From Lichenostomus cassidix (Eukaryota; Chordata; Aves; Passeriformes; Meliphagidae): 64,000 bases of DNA. The position numbers and the translations under genes were made by a program. The stretch spans positions 36,505,797 through 36,569,796 of the forward strand of contig CM039184.1 of assembly GCA_008360975.2 (NCBI GenBank), given 5' to 3'. Positions 12,001-25,380 of this stretch are shown one piece after another (position 1 is the first letter of the stretch; each line of letters opens with the position of its first letter). The notes under the pieces are model-generated. The model saw only the letters and a program-made list of their open reading frames with translations. It ran no database searches and was not told where the DNA came from.

Positions 12001-15000
12001 TTCTCATTCTGTGTTCCTGCTAGGTTATGAAGTTCAGGATCATTTTAGCTTGCCAACATAAATTTTGGAAGTGTATAAAAATTTTTGCATTAAAGCATCT
12101 AACATTGTGGTGGGATACTGTTACTCCAGAAATTTATGATCAGTGGTGAAAAATAAGTAATTTAGGTAAAGCTGATTATGATGAATTCAATTACAGTCAG
12201 GTTTGCAATTTCCCCCATATATATCTGGGCTGTCTTGGTCTTTATTTATTTAAGATTTAATAAGTGACATATGTTTATTCTTAAGAAAGTTGAAGATATT
12301 CAGCTTTGCGATGAAGTAAATTCCATTGGACAGAGGAGACTGCATTTCTTATTCCTTCATAAGCCATTCTTGGGAGCAACTTTCCTAGAGGCACTGAAAA
12401 TGTGTGCACAAGGGACACAGTGAACAAAAACAAGACCTCAGAGCTTCCCATGGGAAATATCTCTCTTGTTAGGTCACACAATCAGGCTGTCACTAGTGCA
12501 TTAAATATTTGAATCTTTTCAGCACAGATATGCATTTGCCAAAGAGGGGAAGGAGACTGGTCCCTTTATGGCCCTCTCATAACTTATCAGTTATGGGGAT
12601 TTGTTGTTTCCTGGAAAGGTGCTCTTATCACAAGATGACTGCAGAGATAGGTAGTTCCTACCAGTTGTGAGTGCTCTTGTCATTCTTCAAGGCAAACCCC
12701 CTAATCTAGGAACCTGACTACCTTCGTCTTCAGCTTTGGATTTGAACAACCTGCAGTAACATCAAAGCTCTACAGAATGACTCTTCCTCCTTACAGCCTT
12801 TTTTTGAGCAACAGTCAGTTATGTTCAGCCAGAAGTTGTATGAGAGAGTAGTGCAATGTCTTGTGCAGGCCTATGCCTGCTCCCCTTTAGTGATGGCATA
12901 GATTAATCCAGACCACTTCAAACTTGCATTTGCATATTAGATTTCAGTGGGTTTTTTAACTTCTAAAGTTTTAAATATATTTAAATAGTACATAAACAAG
13001 TATGTTACAAAATGTTTGAAAAGACTGAGATTGTCCAGTCCTTCTGATCATTCTCATGAAAAGCAGGCAAGATCCTCCCACCAATTTAATTTGCAATTTG
13101 AAAGTAATCAGGTGGTAAAAGTGGGCTGTGACCTCACAAATATGTGAAAATTCAGAGGATTGCTCAATCACTGTGTCTGTTCTTCCTTTTGAATTCTAGA
13201 CTGGTTTTTCCATCTTGATAAGTATGTAAATAAATAACCTACCTTCCCTATCCAGACCTTTCACTGTTCTCCCATGTATATGCACAGCAATCAGAGAAAA
13301 ATATTATGAACGGTAATTTATTATTATCAAGTAAGATTATCAAATTCTGCCCAGGGTTAACCAGAAATAATCTGTCCTGCAGGGGAGTAAAAAACCCCAA
13401 TGACTCATTGCTTGGTACAGGGTTTATTCCATACTCTCTCACTATAACTAGAAAGAAGAGCGTGTCCTTGCACTTCTTGAGAAATCCGCAAACCTGGAGA
13501 GCCCAAGTTTGGGTGTTGATGAGAGTAGTCATTCCTCCTGCTGGGCCATTTAGCTTCTGCAGACACACTCCTCCTTCCATGCCTGAAGAGTTATGTTCAC
13601 TTCCTTAAAAGGAGGATTGGAGGAAAAGCAGGTCTCATAGATCCTTTCGTCAGGAAATTAAAGAAGTAGTTTCTTGGCATCTGGAGTGGGAATTAGCGTA
13701 ATATTATGTAACACTTCCTCTGGTGATGTTTTGATAGAGTCAAAATCAATGAATTTAATGAAACTTGCACTGCAATTTTATAAAACTAATTGCAATAATT
13801 ATGAGAAACAAAATTATATTAACTAGATTTCCATTCCAAAGGCAAACATAAATCAAAATTAAAAGGGCATCCCTTAGGAGCATTTCCAAAGCACACTAGG
13901 TGGTGCTGTAATTCCAACAGCAACTGCTGCATGTGCTTTATTCCTTCTTTCCTGTAAAGGTATAACTTGTTGCAGTGAGCTTTTCACAGATTTCTAATAA
14001 TTTTGAAATTTTAAATGTTTGCAGTGGTGTACTTTTCAGATGCTGTAACTGATCTTTCATTTGGTGGGAGCAACACTGAATCCTTTCATGTTTCATATTA
14101 CAATTTTTGGTATGGTGAAATGAAGTCCAAATATTTTAATTCTTATCATACTTAGGCCTTAGGTTTCAGACATGGGTTTTTCTCCTGTTGAAGATTTTTG
14201 GGAGAATTCTGGATGTCATGCTCAAAAAATTCCGCTGGAGAATGTTCTAATCTGTGCCTGCATGGGTACCAACACTTTATCAACACCAGCAGCAGTGAAT
14301 CCCACTGCATATATTCTGGAATAGGTCTATCAGAAGTGCAGGAGAACATGTCAGATTTAGCTTCTCACTACCATGTCACAGTGATGTAGCCTTGTGGCCC
14401 CACATACAGGAGTTATCATTACTAGAAAAATGTCACTGGTCTTTGTGTTAAGCATAGGTCAGGTTTATCAGGCTCTGCCTGGGCCTTCTCTTAGTCTTCC
14501 TGGAAGTTTGTCTTAGCTGGTTTAACTGCTATGGTAGTTACCTAATGACAAGATGACCACGACTGGCTTGCTCTATCTTTTGCTTAGCTTTGTGCAATTT
14601 TGTGGTATGGTGCTTATTTTTACGTAAATTGCCTAATAATAGGCAATAATACAATAAAACTATTCTCTATAGAATGAACTATGTTTGACCCTGGAATAAA
14701 ATGTAGGGTAGAGGGGACAGGGAATGAGAGTAAAGCCTTTTAAATTACACTAGAGACCCCACTGCTATAAACCACTCCATGTGGTCAGTCACTGGTCACC
14801 ACAGAAATGCAGCCTTGGGACTGGTCAAAACCAGTGTCAGGCAGTGTCAGTGAACAGGGGAGAAGTATCCAATATGTTAAAATATGCTATGTATAGGGAA
14901 TTTGGTTGTACGGTGGAATTGTAAACCAGTGGCATGAGCAACATGTAGAGCATGTTAGAAAGTGCATCAAAATGGTGCTATACAGACATTTGAGTGGAGG

Positions 15001-16589
15001 AAGAAAACCAACATCATGCTTGTCCTTGAGAAGACAAGAAAACCATCAACTTCCACTGTAAGCCTTTGTCTTCTCCCAAAGAAAGGGTGTGATAATACCA
15101 AAAATAAGGCATAGGTATTAGCAAATGTGAGGTCTCAGTTTTAACTACTACTTCAGAAGATTTTTCTATAGTAATATTTTTTCTTTTATTATTCTCTTTT
15201 ATTTTTCTTCCTGTAATAAGCAGACCTGGGCTAATAATAATTCCTTTATTAGACTGTTATGATTTGAGATCTACAAAAGTGAGTTTTTACCTGTGAGGTG
15301 TTTGTTTATCCCCTGTAAACTGCACAAATTGTAGCTCAACAAACTGATGGGCAGCTTAGATTGTGATCTGGAAGAACCATCTCCAGCATTTTGGCAGCAA
15401 GATATTTTTTTCCCCCTCTTGGGGATTGTTGCATGAACCAGGGAAAGAAGATAAAGAAAATATTTATAAGTGGCAGGATGAGAGAGACTGATACTTCATG
15501 CCTTCTAGGTATGTTTATAGATGATGTTTAGTAACTCTTCCATAGCACTTTCTCACCCTTTTGTACTCCAAGTGCGTGTATTTAAGCAAATATTAGTAGG
15601 ATACCATTGTCATACCTAATGTGACTAATTTAATTGTTAGTAAGAAGAATGAAAATGGAGTACAACTTTCAAAGCAAAAAAAAAGTCACTTCAGGGCTGG
15701 ATGAATTTATCTTGGAAATATTATCAATACTTCTTTTTATATGTATGGCTTCAAAAAATTATATGCATTCACAGTGGTCCTATTAACATATCAGTAACAG
15801 CTGGAAATACTCTCCAGCCTTGATGGGAATTAGGAATCATGTGGGAAGATGTGAGAACATTCCAGTTCAACATTTAGATTAACAATTTTAGGCAGTTTGA
15901 ACCCATACCCTAGAAACAAATCAAAAGACATATATAATTTTTAGTTCTGCACAAGTCATATATTAGTTTACTGTAACAGAGTTTGTTCAGTTTATTTAAA
16001 TAGAGCCCTTCTCTTGCCAAGTGTCCTGTATTAAATGATAGTTACATGTTGACATCCATTAAAGAGGAAAGATTTCATCAGATGTTTGCTATCACATCAG
16101 CCAGACTTTGCTTTGGGAAGGCAAATATGGCAGAAAGTAACTCCGCTTAATTAAACCTAAAAATTGTGAAGATTTAGGAGACACGTTTTAAAATACTTTG
16201 GTTGCTGTCAGCGCTGATTATTTTTGAGTTTTCTGAATTGGTTTAAACATAAAAAATGCCAACCTCCATATTAGGAAAACCTTTGCACCTACTTTTGCCC
16301 TTCAGTTTTCTGTCCAAAAACTGTTTTATTGAGTGTTTTATCTATTAACCTTATTTATTAAAGGGCATTTCAATTCACCTCTGCAGTGGCACTTTCAGCT
16401 TGCAAATTCTTTAATTTCTGGAGAAAAACATGTTTTTCATGTTTGAAATCCAAAATTATACACAGTTAACTCAGAATAGGTGTCTACTTTCAAAATTGTA
16501 CCAAAAATGGAGAAAGGTATTCCATTTTATTATTTTTTCCATTATAATGAGAAAGAAATCATGCAGCATCATATTTTAAACTCCACACT

Positions 16590-16605
16590 AAAAAAAAAAA
16601 AAAAA
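16590..16605 (+). repeat. A16 homopolymer
   Basis: Uninterrupted A run; no retroposed sequence recognised upstream of it. Confidence 0.9.
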
Positions 16606-18274
16606 TTCCAGTCAAACATTCCCTCTTTTTCTGAAAAATTTTGAATCAGTTGGCTTACTTCAACTGATTTTGAAAGACTAATAGAAGTCTCAAGGCAATT
16701 AAGTCCATACAGGTTCAAGAAAATTAACCTAAAAACTCATGTATGGGTGATGCTTCCTGGGTAAAATGCTGTGGTATAAGCTCAGTGAGACCCACGATTC
16801 TTCTGTGGGAAAATCCTCAACTATAGTAAATTCTTTATTCATAAATCAATACATGGCAAGACTTTTTCCCAGCCTGCTCTCTCCTACATGCAAAGCTGCT
16901 TCTGTTTGAAACTAAAATCTCTACATCAGTATTTCTAAAGCAGAATGTTTACTTTCAAAGTACCACAAAAACCTAACGTCATTCTTTTTGCATCTGCCTA
17001 AAATCTGGTTCCTTATGTCTGCTTGCCAGGTTTCTATTCCCTCTAGGCTATGTGAGCTCTGTGGCTCACCAAGTAGGATCCAGCAACTATAAAAGTTTCA
17101 TTCTTTTATCATATCTTCGGGCTAATTTCAGTAGATGAGGGAAATTAGATAACTTGTCATAAGTGGAACGAGATGGATTGTTACATCATGAAATGCAGCA
17201 TGCCAAGGTAAGGAAATGCCATTTCCCCATAGGAAGTAAAAACAATGAACACCTATTTTGAGATGAGAAAGATGCTATCAGTTTATATAGACAAAAGCTC
17301 ATCATATCTCATAATTTTATGATTACACAATAAATATCATTAAAGATGAAACGGTATCTTGTCAATTGTACTTTTTACTGGTGCACTTCTAATGGCTTAA
17401 TGAAGCAACATTTAAAAAACCTCTGTAAGCACTTTGGAAAAGTTCATATTGCATCCTTCCTTGTTCCATAACTGTTCCTGCAAATTTTTGCCAAAAACTT
17501 TTGAGCCTTAATTTCACGTCCTCTGTGTTGTTTTCACTCAGTTGACAAAAGGTGAAAGTTCTTTCTCTTGGCTTAAGAAGTAAAGCACATCCACACTTGT
17601 GCTCCTTTGAAATTCAGACAGGATGAGAGTTAGGCCACTCCAGGATTTTTCTCTTACTTTTTGTCTTTGAAGCAAAGGCTGAACACAAACTGTCATAAAC
17701 AGATGTCACTCAGTACAAAGGCTAAATCTGTAGGGTCCTTCAGACTTCATTCTCTTCTGTGCATCTCCCTTTATTATCTCTCATGATATTAATATTTTGC
17801 TGGGAAAAAATTGATGCTCATACAGTTTATTATTACCTAATGTTTTGAGGCTTTTGACCAGATTTATGGAATTCTTTGTGAGAATTATGATGATCATTGC
17901 CAACCTTCAGTAAAAACTACTAAGTGTGTTTTTGTTTATTTCCTTAGCAGACATGAAGGTAAACCTGCTATGAGTGTGAGGAAGGAAAACCAGAGAAATA
18001 AGATGCAGTTTGTTTTTCATGTCCTCTGCTTTTATCTTATATAATCCTGGGGAAAAGGGCAGAGGCAGACAAAGATGACTTTTGTGACTTTAGACACAGA
18101 AATGTTTTGAAAATGCTCAGGTAAAGAAACGATTACATTAGTTATGTTCTCCTAATGTTGCCTTTTAAAGCAAAGAAAAACATCAGGATATTACTAACTC
18201 ATGACATAAACTAAATAAAAACTTAACATAATCTGGACAAATCAGAGGACTAGCAAACACCAGCTGCATGAGAA

Positions 18275-18445
18275 AGACAAGTGCCAGATTCTGCACCTGG
18301 GAACCCTTAGCAACCCTTAGTACAGACTGGGGAAAGAGATGCTGGAAACAGCGCTGTGGAAAGGGACCTAGGGCTCCTGGTCAATGGCAGGTTGAACCTG
18401 AGTCATTGTGCCCTGGCAGCCAGGAGGGCCAACCCTGTCCTGAGT
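18275..18445 (+). mobile_element. CR1 LINE fragment (ORF2 3' region)
   Basis: Sense-oriented piece of the avian CR1 ORF2 region. Diagnostic stretches are GTGCCAGATTCTGCACCTGG, GGAAAGGGACCTAGGGCTCC and GCCCTGGCAGCCAGGAGGGC. Truncated at both ends and well diverged; no coding capacity remains. Confidence 0.85.
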
Positions 18446-18586
18446 AATAATCCAGATACACAAACAATATTATTTCCATTCGAGAATAGTTTTTAATTAC
18501 CTAAATCACTCAGGAATTTTTTTCAAGTTACGTGGTTACATTACCTCTTTTCAATTTAGAATTTTTACAAGCTGGCGGTAAGATTA

Positions 18587-18616
18587 CAAAAAACAAACAA
18601 ACAAAAAAAAAAAAAA
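18587..18616 (+). repeat. (CAAA)n and poly-A tract
   Basis: AAAAAACAAACAAACAAAA followed by an A run. Simple sequence, 140 bp past the CR1 fragment at 18.3 kb and not contiguous with it. Confidence 0.85.
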
Positions 18617-20171
18617 GCCCAAAAAAGCAGACAACTCTGAGAATAAATCTGCATCTTTAGAGAAATCTGTTGAATTTAGACTTGGAAAACTGCATTCAGA
18701 ATCCATGCCATAAGAAAATTCCTAACATATTTTGTATGCTAATCACAGATATCAAGGTGCCCTAAATACATTAGTCAGGCTTATACTCTAGCTTACAGGT
18801 ATTTGAAAGTTTTAGTTTTCTTCTTTAAGGTCTGTACTTTATTGAAGTTACTTAGAAACTTGTGTTAGTAATGCAGGATTGAGGTAATTTTTTACATATA
18901 TTTAAAAGTTTTCCTATTTCTTTAGCAGTTCTCAGGATTTGGAAAACTAGAACCACCTTGAATTCTTTAAAAATAGAATAATTTGGGTATTTAAATTCAG
19001 CAGCGGGCTAGGCTATGCACACTATCAAAAATAGTCATCATTACTGCAAAATCAAAATGAATAATCAGGCTATATAATATCTATTGCTCTTACATTTCTA
19101 GAGACTAAAATGAACATTCAAAAGATCTTAGTGTGGAAGTCGTACAATGTCACTTTTTATTTATATCAGTGAGATGGAGAACAGGCACTGGAAAATTTAT
19201 TTCTGGAGAAAACATACAATGTACAGCAAATATGCAAATATTCTCATTCTATTAACAATTTTAATTTGTACATTACCTTTCAACCTAAAAGATCTTGGAA
19301 GTTTTAAAACTTTCACAAAGCAATTTGTAAGAACAGCTTAGATCTGAGTTGTGGTCAATTTGCCAGATCTTCATTGTTGTGACACTTTGAGTGTTTTACA
19401 GTAATTTAGTTTATTTTAAGGTGCTGTAAAAGGAACAGGATAACAAGACTTAAGCTGTTAAACTAAATTTTGTTTCTGTTGGATTGATGGTTATGCATTC
19501 ACTTTATAAAGAAAACTAAGAAAGATGACTGAAATTAAGAGGAGAATTTATTTGAATAAAGCATGTAATACTGCTTTGAATAAATACAAGTCTTAAATAT
19601 TTCAAGCTCTGAAGGTCAGGAAATAACTCGTGATTAGTTTAATTCCTTCAAAAAATATGTTAATGGGGGTTAAGCGTAAAGTGGAAAGAAGCAAAAAAGG
19701 ATGGAATAAATACTTGTATATATGTCTGCCACACTGAGGAGAAACTTGTAATCTCAAGGTGAACTAAAACTTTTCTGCTGATTCATGAAGATTTAGAATA
19801 GAGCTTGCATAAATTGCCCAGTCGTATTTTAGGAGATCTATTGATTTTCTCCTTGATTTATTCTGTCAAGTTGCCCAACAGTATCACCAAAGCAGGGCTG
19901 TGGCTCATTTTTTGAGGAATTTTCTGGTTCGTGCAGTCAAACTGCAATGATAATAGCTGTGATTATTCGCTGGTTTGAAATGTAACCCTGTTAAACATCA
20001 ACCAAAGCCTTTCACAGAAGGCTGCTGTCTTCTGCTGGTGCGTGACTTAGCTGTTTACAGAAAACTGGCTGGATGTTTCTGGCTGTTTACAAAGTGGCTC
20101 TGAAGATTTACTTAGCAGTGGTCTGCTTTCAACAAAGTTGTGCACACGATTTCTGACTGTGTTTGATTTGA

Positions 20172-20191
20172 TTTTTTTTTTTTTTTTTTTT
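20172..20191 (+). repeat. T20 homopolymer
   Basis: Uninterrupted T run of about 20 bases. Confidence 0.9.
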
Positions 20192-20764
20192 GACTTCCTT
20201 GAAAAAGGTGGAACAGTTTAACTTTATTTAGGCCTTGGTTTTAGAGCTTAGTTTGGAAGAAAGCATGTGCCTTTCTAGAGGAATTATATACTGGGCATTT
20301 ACAAAGGTTTTAGATTTGTTGTCACTTACCCCAGTTTTGGACCCCAAAGATGACCTGAATGGGGCTGTTCCAGGTTTACTTTTTATATTTTACTGCTTGC
20401 ATTTGGTGGGATCTAGTACTGTTAGAAGATCTTCAGTAAACAAGAAGGTGACAGCAACACACATTTTCTGACCCCTTTCACCCCATCATCTGTAAGAATC
20501 AATTGTAATTGATAATGTCTTTTTCTTAGATTGTTCTGAAATGTAGTCCTGCATGTCTAGTGATAGATTTTATTCCTTAGAAATACTTCTTCACTTGACT
20601 GTATTTTTTTTCCTCTTAAGTTTATTCATCAGTTCAGAACTCTGGCGTGATACCAGAGCTGACTTCTCCTGATATGTTGTCTCTTACATTCCCGCAGCTA
20701 AATTGTCATCCCCAATGATAAATTTAGGGTAGTACAGTCCTCTCCATTCAAAAATTTGACCATT

Positions 20765-20783
20765 AAAAAAAAAAAAAAAAAAA
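20765..20783 (+). repeat. A19 homopolymer
   Basis: Uninterrupted A run of about 19 bases. Confidence 0.9.
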
Positions 20784-23700
20784 TCTGCTCTTTCTCCTGC
20801 AGGATCAGCTAGAAGGGGCCTGGATTGTGAGGAAAAAACCTCCTATTGTAAAACAAATATGTTGAATTACTGCATTGTATTGTAGAAAATACTTAACTAG
20901 TATATCCTTAATAATATGAATTTATTTTTGTTGGTTTTGCTGAACTGAAATTTAGTCCTTATATTAATTAAGGAAAGGGTAAAGTGAAAATCAAAGTACA
21001 CCTGCATTACCTGTTTGTTATTCCCTCTCTGATTTCCTGCTGCGGAAACAAGGCTCTAGTTGGAGAGAACAGGCTGGAGGCCGTAAGAATCTTATTTTAA
21101 AGAACCTGACAGTCGTACTAGGTCAGAACTGTAAAATAAAGGTTGGCACTTTTATTTGTTGTGAGAAAAATTTTTGAGATGATTCCAGTATTTTAACGTT
21201 CCGTATTAAAATTTTAAAATTTCAAAATTTCTGTGTGAAGAGGTTTGGAATATCTCTGTTCTTGGCGCTGGTTTGAGATACATTTAATTGTGTGTCAAGA
21301 TGTGACAAATCTATAATATCATCTAAAAAATTAGGGCCTATTATCCTTATAACTTGGATCTGAGTGATGAAGGCAAATTATTTTTACAAGATACAATATA
21401 ATTGTTGTAGAATATCTTGAGGTAAAAGTTACCTATAAGGATCATAGTAATTCTTTCAGTGTGTTTGCTGCTTCAGACTGTGTATCTGTGGTGATTCCTC
21501 AAATTTCCATAGTCTCTTCTACTTATAGGATACATAATAGAAATGTAAATCTTTAATATAAAGAAGGAAAAAAAAAAATAGTGGCAGACAAATGCAATTT
21601 TAGCATTTGTTTTCAGAACCATGGTAGATTGTATCAGATTTACCTCTTGTAATCACTTGGAATCATGCATATCATATCAAAAATATGCAGTGGGGAGTAA
21701 AAAAGTAAAAAGTAATAATAAATGTTAATAATAAATATTCGCATTTGGATTTCCTAGCATTATGAGATGAAATAAATTACTGTTGCAATGAGAATGTATT
21801 AAATGGTATTCCTCAATCATCTATCTTAAATCTGGTACTAATTTATACTAATTAATGTCTTGAATAACAGAATAAAAAGAATATATAGCATATTTTCAGA
21901 TAACAGTGACCTAGAAGGAAGCCATAAAGTGTAGAGGGTGAGTGATTAGAATGCTTTTTAAAGACTCATGAAAGTATTTCAGAAAAATGTGGCAGGAGGA
22001 AAAGGTTTACATTGAAATGTGAAAAATCATGAGTCAGGTGGAATAAAGTAGGTAAAATGTAAAACTTCATATTGACATACTGAGAAATATGAAGATAGAA
22101 GTTATATAAAAATATATATCAGAGAACCTTTTGCTTTACAGTACTAAAGATGTAAACATGCTTTTAGAAGACACAATTGCATGAAAAAAAAATGAAAGGA
22201 TTTCAGGTTTCTTAAATTAAAAAAAATTCCAAGAAGACTGGGTTGAGTAGCGTTCCAATATATATGGGAGAAAATGCTTTAAAATAATGTTATCTCTCAT
22301 TTTCAGAGTTGATAACACAGAAATCAGTTGGCTTCAAATTGCAGTAAGGAAAAATAAGGCAAGATAGAAAATTATCATTGGGCAAATGAATAGATGCTTA
22401 GGGTGTTACAGAATCTCTATAGTTTCTTTATATTTTTAACTTTTTCTGTTCAAGAATTATATGACCTTAACACACAGGAATCTGGTAGAGACTATCTTGA
22501 GAGCACTTATAACCTATAAAACTTTCTTTTTTCTTCCTTGTGTTTTCACTCTCTATATACTCTATTGTCTTAAATATGGTGTTTTGCACATGCAGATTGA
22601 CAGTTTTAATAGGGGGATAAAATTGGACATATTGTGCTCCTGCATTAAGAAGAAAGCCTCAAGATATTAAAAAAAGGAAGAAGGTGACACACGGAAACAG
22701 AGAAGAGTATTGCTTAATATTATATTGTCAACAGTGCAGAGAGTCTTTTATGAACATTGGATTGTAAAAATGAAATAGGAAATTAAAAAGTAGTATTGAA
22801 GTGCAAAGGGACAGTGGGGAGAAAGCTAATAGTAAAATCAGTGCCTGACAATAGCAACAAAACATAAAGATATTTATAGATGCTTTGCAAGGCACACCTC
22901 TCAAACACATCACAGATAATAAAATGTAGCAAGTTCCAAGCATTGAGGTTGATATTAGATGGCAGGCAAATAAGAATGACAAACCAATCACCTCTGTGTT
23001 TAAAAAAAGTCCCTTAGATGGCCAATGCACCATAAAGGAGGAAAACATCTCTTTAAAAAAAGAAGACAAATTGTGAGAAAGCACACAGAGATATCCTTGT
23101 GTGGTGGATCAACCTCCAAGTCCAAGATATAATGGTATTATACCTCTTCAGGAGTACAAACAGTTCCATGCAGAATAATGTTCTGGATGATGTATGCAGA
23201 GCAGTCCTATTAAATATTAAACTTTTCTTTATCAATAAACTTTTTCTTTATCCATATTTCTTAAAAATATTTATCAAATATTTTCTAGGACTAAACATCA
23301 GGAGAAGCAGCATGCATGTGCTCTTAGGTTCACAGCTGTAAATAAATACAAATGAATTCCCAGTCCTTACAAACTGGCATGTTCCTCTGAGAGAAGAGGG
23401 GAGAGGCAAAGGGGAGAAAAACTCTGTAAGAACTCATAAATGAAATCACATAGGAGCTGTAGTTGACTTCAGATTCTCCTGACTGGTGTGTGTGGTCTTC
23501 ATGCATTTCTTTGTTTTGTAACAGGATAGTTTCAGTTCAAGTCACAGAAAATCTGAGGACATGTTTCTTAAAAGATTTTATTAATTATTTTTGATTATGC
23601 AAATAATTTTTACATAAATATATTTGGTAATTTCTTTAATTCTTTACAAATCTCAATGACTGATTAATGAGGAAGCATCCTTGATTCCTTATAAGTAAGC

Positions 23701-25076
23701 TGCAGTCCTCGGGAGCCCAAACAACTGGCAAACAGTTAGTGATTTGTTTAAGTTACTCTTTGTTTCTTTTGAATAACTTGGTGTTCTTTATAAAATTTGT
23801 CATGCAAACATGATCCTCTAGTACAATCATTGAAGCTGAAATACATTTTCTTAATTAGAAACTATGGGGAAATAATCCAAATTTGCAAAGATGCTAGTCT
23901 AGCTCAATATAAATATTGAAGGAAGAGATGAAATATTTGTTGTGAAAAATACATGTGCATGGAGCTGAACTACAGGGCTAGCAAAAATTACCTGAAGGCA
24001 GATTAATTACTAAAAATTACTGAAAAATTGCTAAAAGGCAGCACTGGGTTGCTGACCCTTGGAAAAGAGGTGTTCTTCAGCACTGGCTTATGATTTGTAG
24101 CCATGTTGCACTCCATAAAACTGGTTTCGAAATCATAAAAGTGTTAGAATCCCAGTTCTGAAAGTTATGTATTTGAACAATTTGGAACTTAAATGTCATT
24201 AAAAATGGAAAATAACACTGAAATTTTTAGGCACATATAAAATTATGCTGTCAGCCTAGTCCATGGAGAACAATGGACAGCTGACATAGCTTTCAAAAGA
24301 CAATGGAAGGAAATGCCTTTAAGGGAACTGTTAAAGAAAAGCTTTTTAAAATAGCCATTAAGTCTTTTTTGACCCTGCCTTGAGTTCTGCCACAAGATGA
24401 CAGTATCTCAGGACATGACTGTTATAGCGGTGTTGAGGAGTTTTATGTGTGAATGTTGAATAGGCTGCAGTGTAACTTTAGGTTGCAAGGGAGCATTAAT
24501 TATTTCTTCATGAAGTCACAGACATTAAGAGGGGAATTCTAGCCCATTTTCCTATGGGTCTCAATAGGTGAAATCAAATCAAATATTTGCCTTGAGACCT
24601 GGTTTCAAAGGAAGTCATCTATGGGGTAAGAAATATGCTGAGATAGAGCAACCCATGTAGTAGGCATCTACTCCTGTTAACCCCATAGATTATTTCATAG
24701 GCAAAATGATAATTTGTGTAAGTTTTGAAAAGTAACTTTAATTTAAAAAAAAATATATATATATAAACTTGTGTCAGAACTCCACAGCATTTCTCATCAG
24801 ACTGTGTGCAATCAGTATTGCCATGTATAACATTTTGACCACGATTTTTGTAACTCCTTCCTCTCTACAGGGAAGTTTAAAATAATAATTACATTTACTG
24901 TCTTTACTCAGTAGACATAAGCAAAGATTTTGTACAAGCAAAGATTTTGGAGATTTATTGTATTTAATTAATTTCTCCCCTCAGAGTAGCTTTTTGAGAT
25001 TCTTTCTTTGCTTCTCATAGAACAGATTGCTAAAAGCCAAAGAAGGGAACTTGATGTATTTCTTACATCAAGAGTT

Positions 25077-25096
25077 AAGAAGAAGAAGAAGAAGAG
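25077..25096 (+). repeat. (AAG)n microsatellite flanked by a short direct repeat
   Basis: Six to seven AAG units; AGAGTTAAG occurs immediately on both sides, suggesting slippage within a duplicated short segment. Confidence 0.8.
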
Positions 25097-25141
25097 TTAA
25101 GAGTTTGGAAGACATATGAAGTTTCATGTACTGCAAATAAA

Positions 25142-25380
25142 TATGTGTAGTTGGTTGACCCTGGCTAGGTGCCAGGTGGCCACCAAAGCCACTTTATCAC
25201 TCCCTTTCTCAAATGGACAGGAGAGAGAAAATATAACAAAAAGCTTGTGGGTTGAGATAAAGGCAGGCAGATATTCAGCAGGTACCCTCATGAAGAAAAC
25301 AGACTTGACTTGGGGAAATTAGTTTAATTTATTGCCAATCAAATCAGAGCAGGATAATGAGAAATAAAATATGTAGGACT
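25142..25380. mobile_element. Avian LTR-retrotransposon (ERV-like) fragment
   Basis: The run GTTGACCCTGGCTAGGTGCC, then CACTTTATCACTCCC, GACAGGAGAGAGAAAATATA, AAGCTTGTGGGTTGAGATAA and GACTTGACTTGGGGAAATTA matches a dispersed repeat I recognise from bird introns and attribute to an endogenous retrovirus LTR or adjacent region. No paired LTR, target-site duplication or gag/pol/env reading frame is visible nearby, so this is a decayed solo piece. Family name and orientation cannot be fixed without a repeat library. Confidence 0.55.

Larger units (their letters stand above)
6361..18274. other. Intergenic, no gene recognised
   Basis: AT-rich, non-coding in appearance. Holds the (AG)9 microsatellite, a CTCF-like motif near 13.9 kb, an 8-bp hairpin at 14628-14647 and a possibly conserved stretch at about 16.0-16.45 kb. 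The longest open frame (120 codons at 7521-7883) shows no family resemblance and looks random. Confidence 0.75.
18446..25141. other. Intergenic, no gene recognised
   Basis: AT-rich, with homopolymers at 20.2 and 20.8 kb, a less AT-rich stretch at about 19.86-20.16 kb and a CTCF-like motif at 24390-24403. No gene or larger repeat seen. Confidence 0.75.

Noticed and set aside
23010..23030. CTCF-like CCCTTAGATGGCCAAT
   Set aside because: Core half matches but the downstream positions fail; weaker than the three reported.
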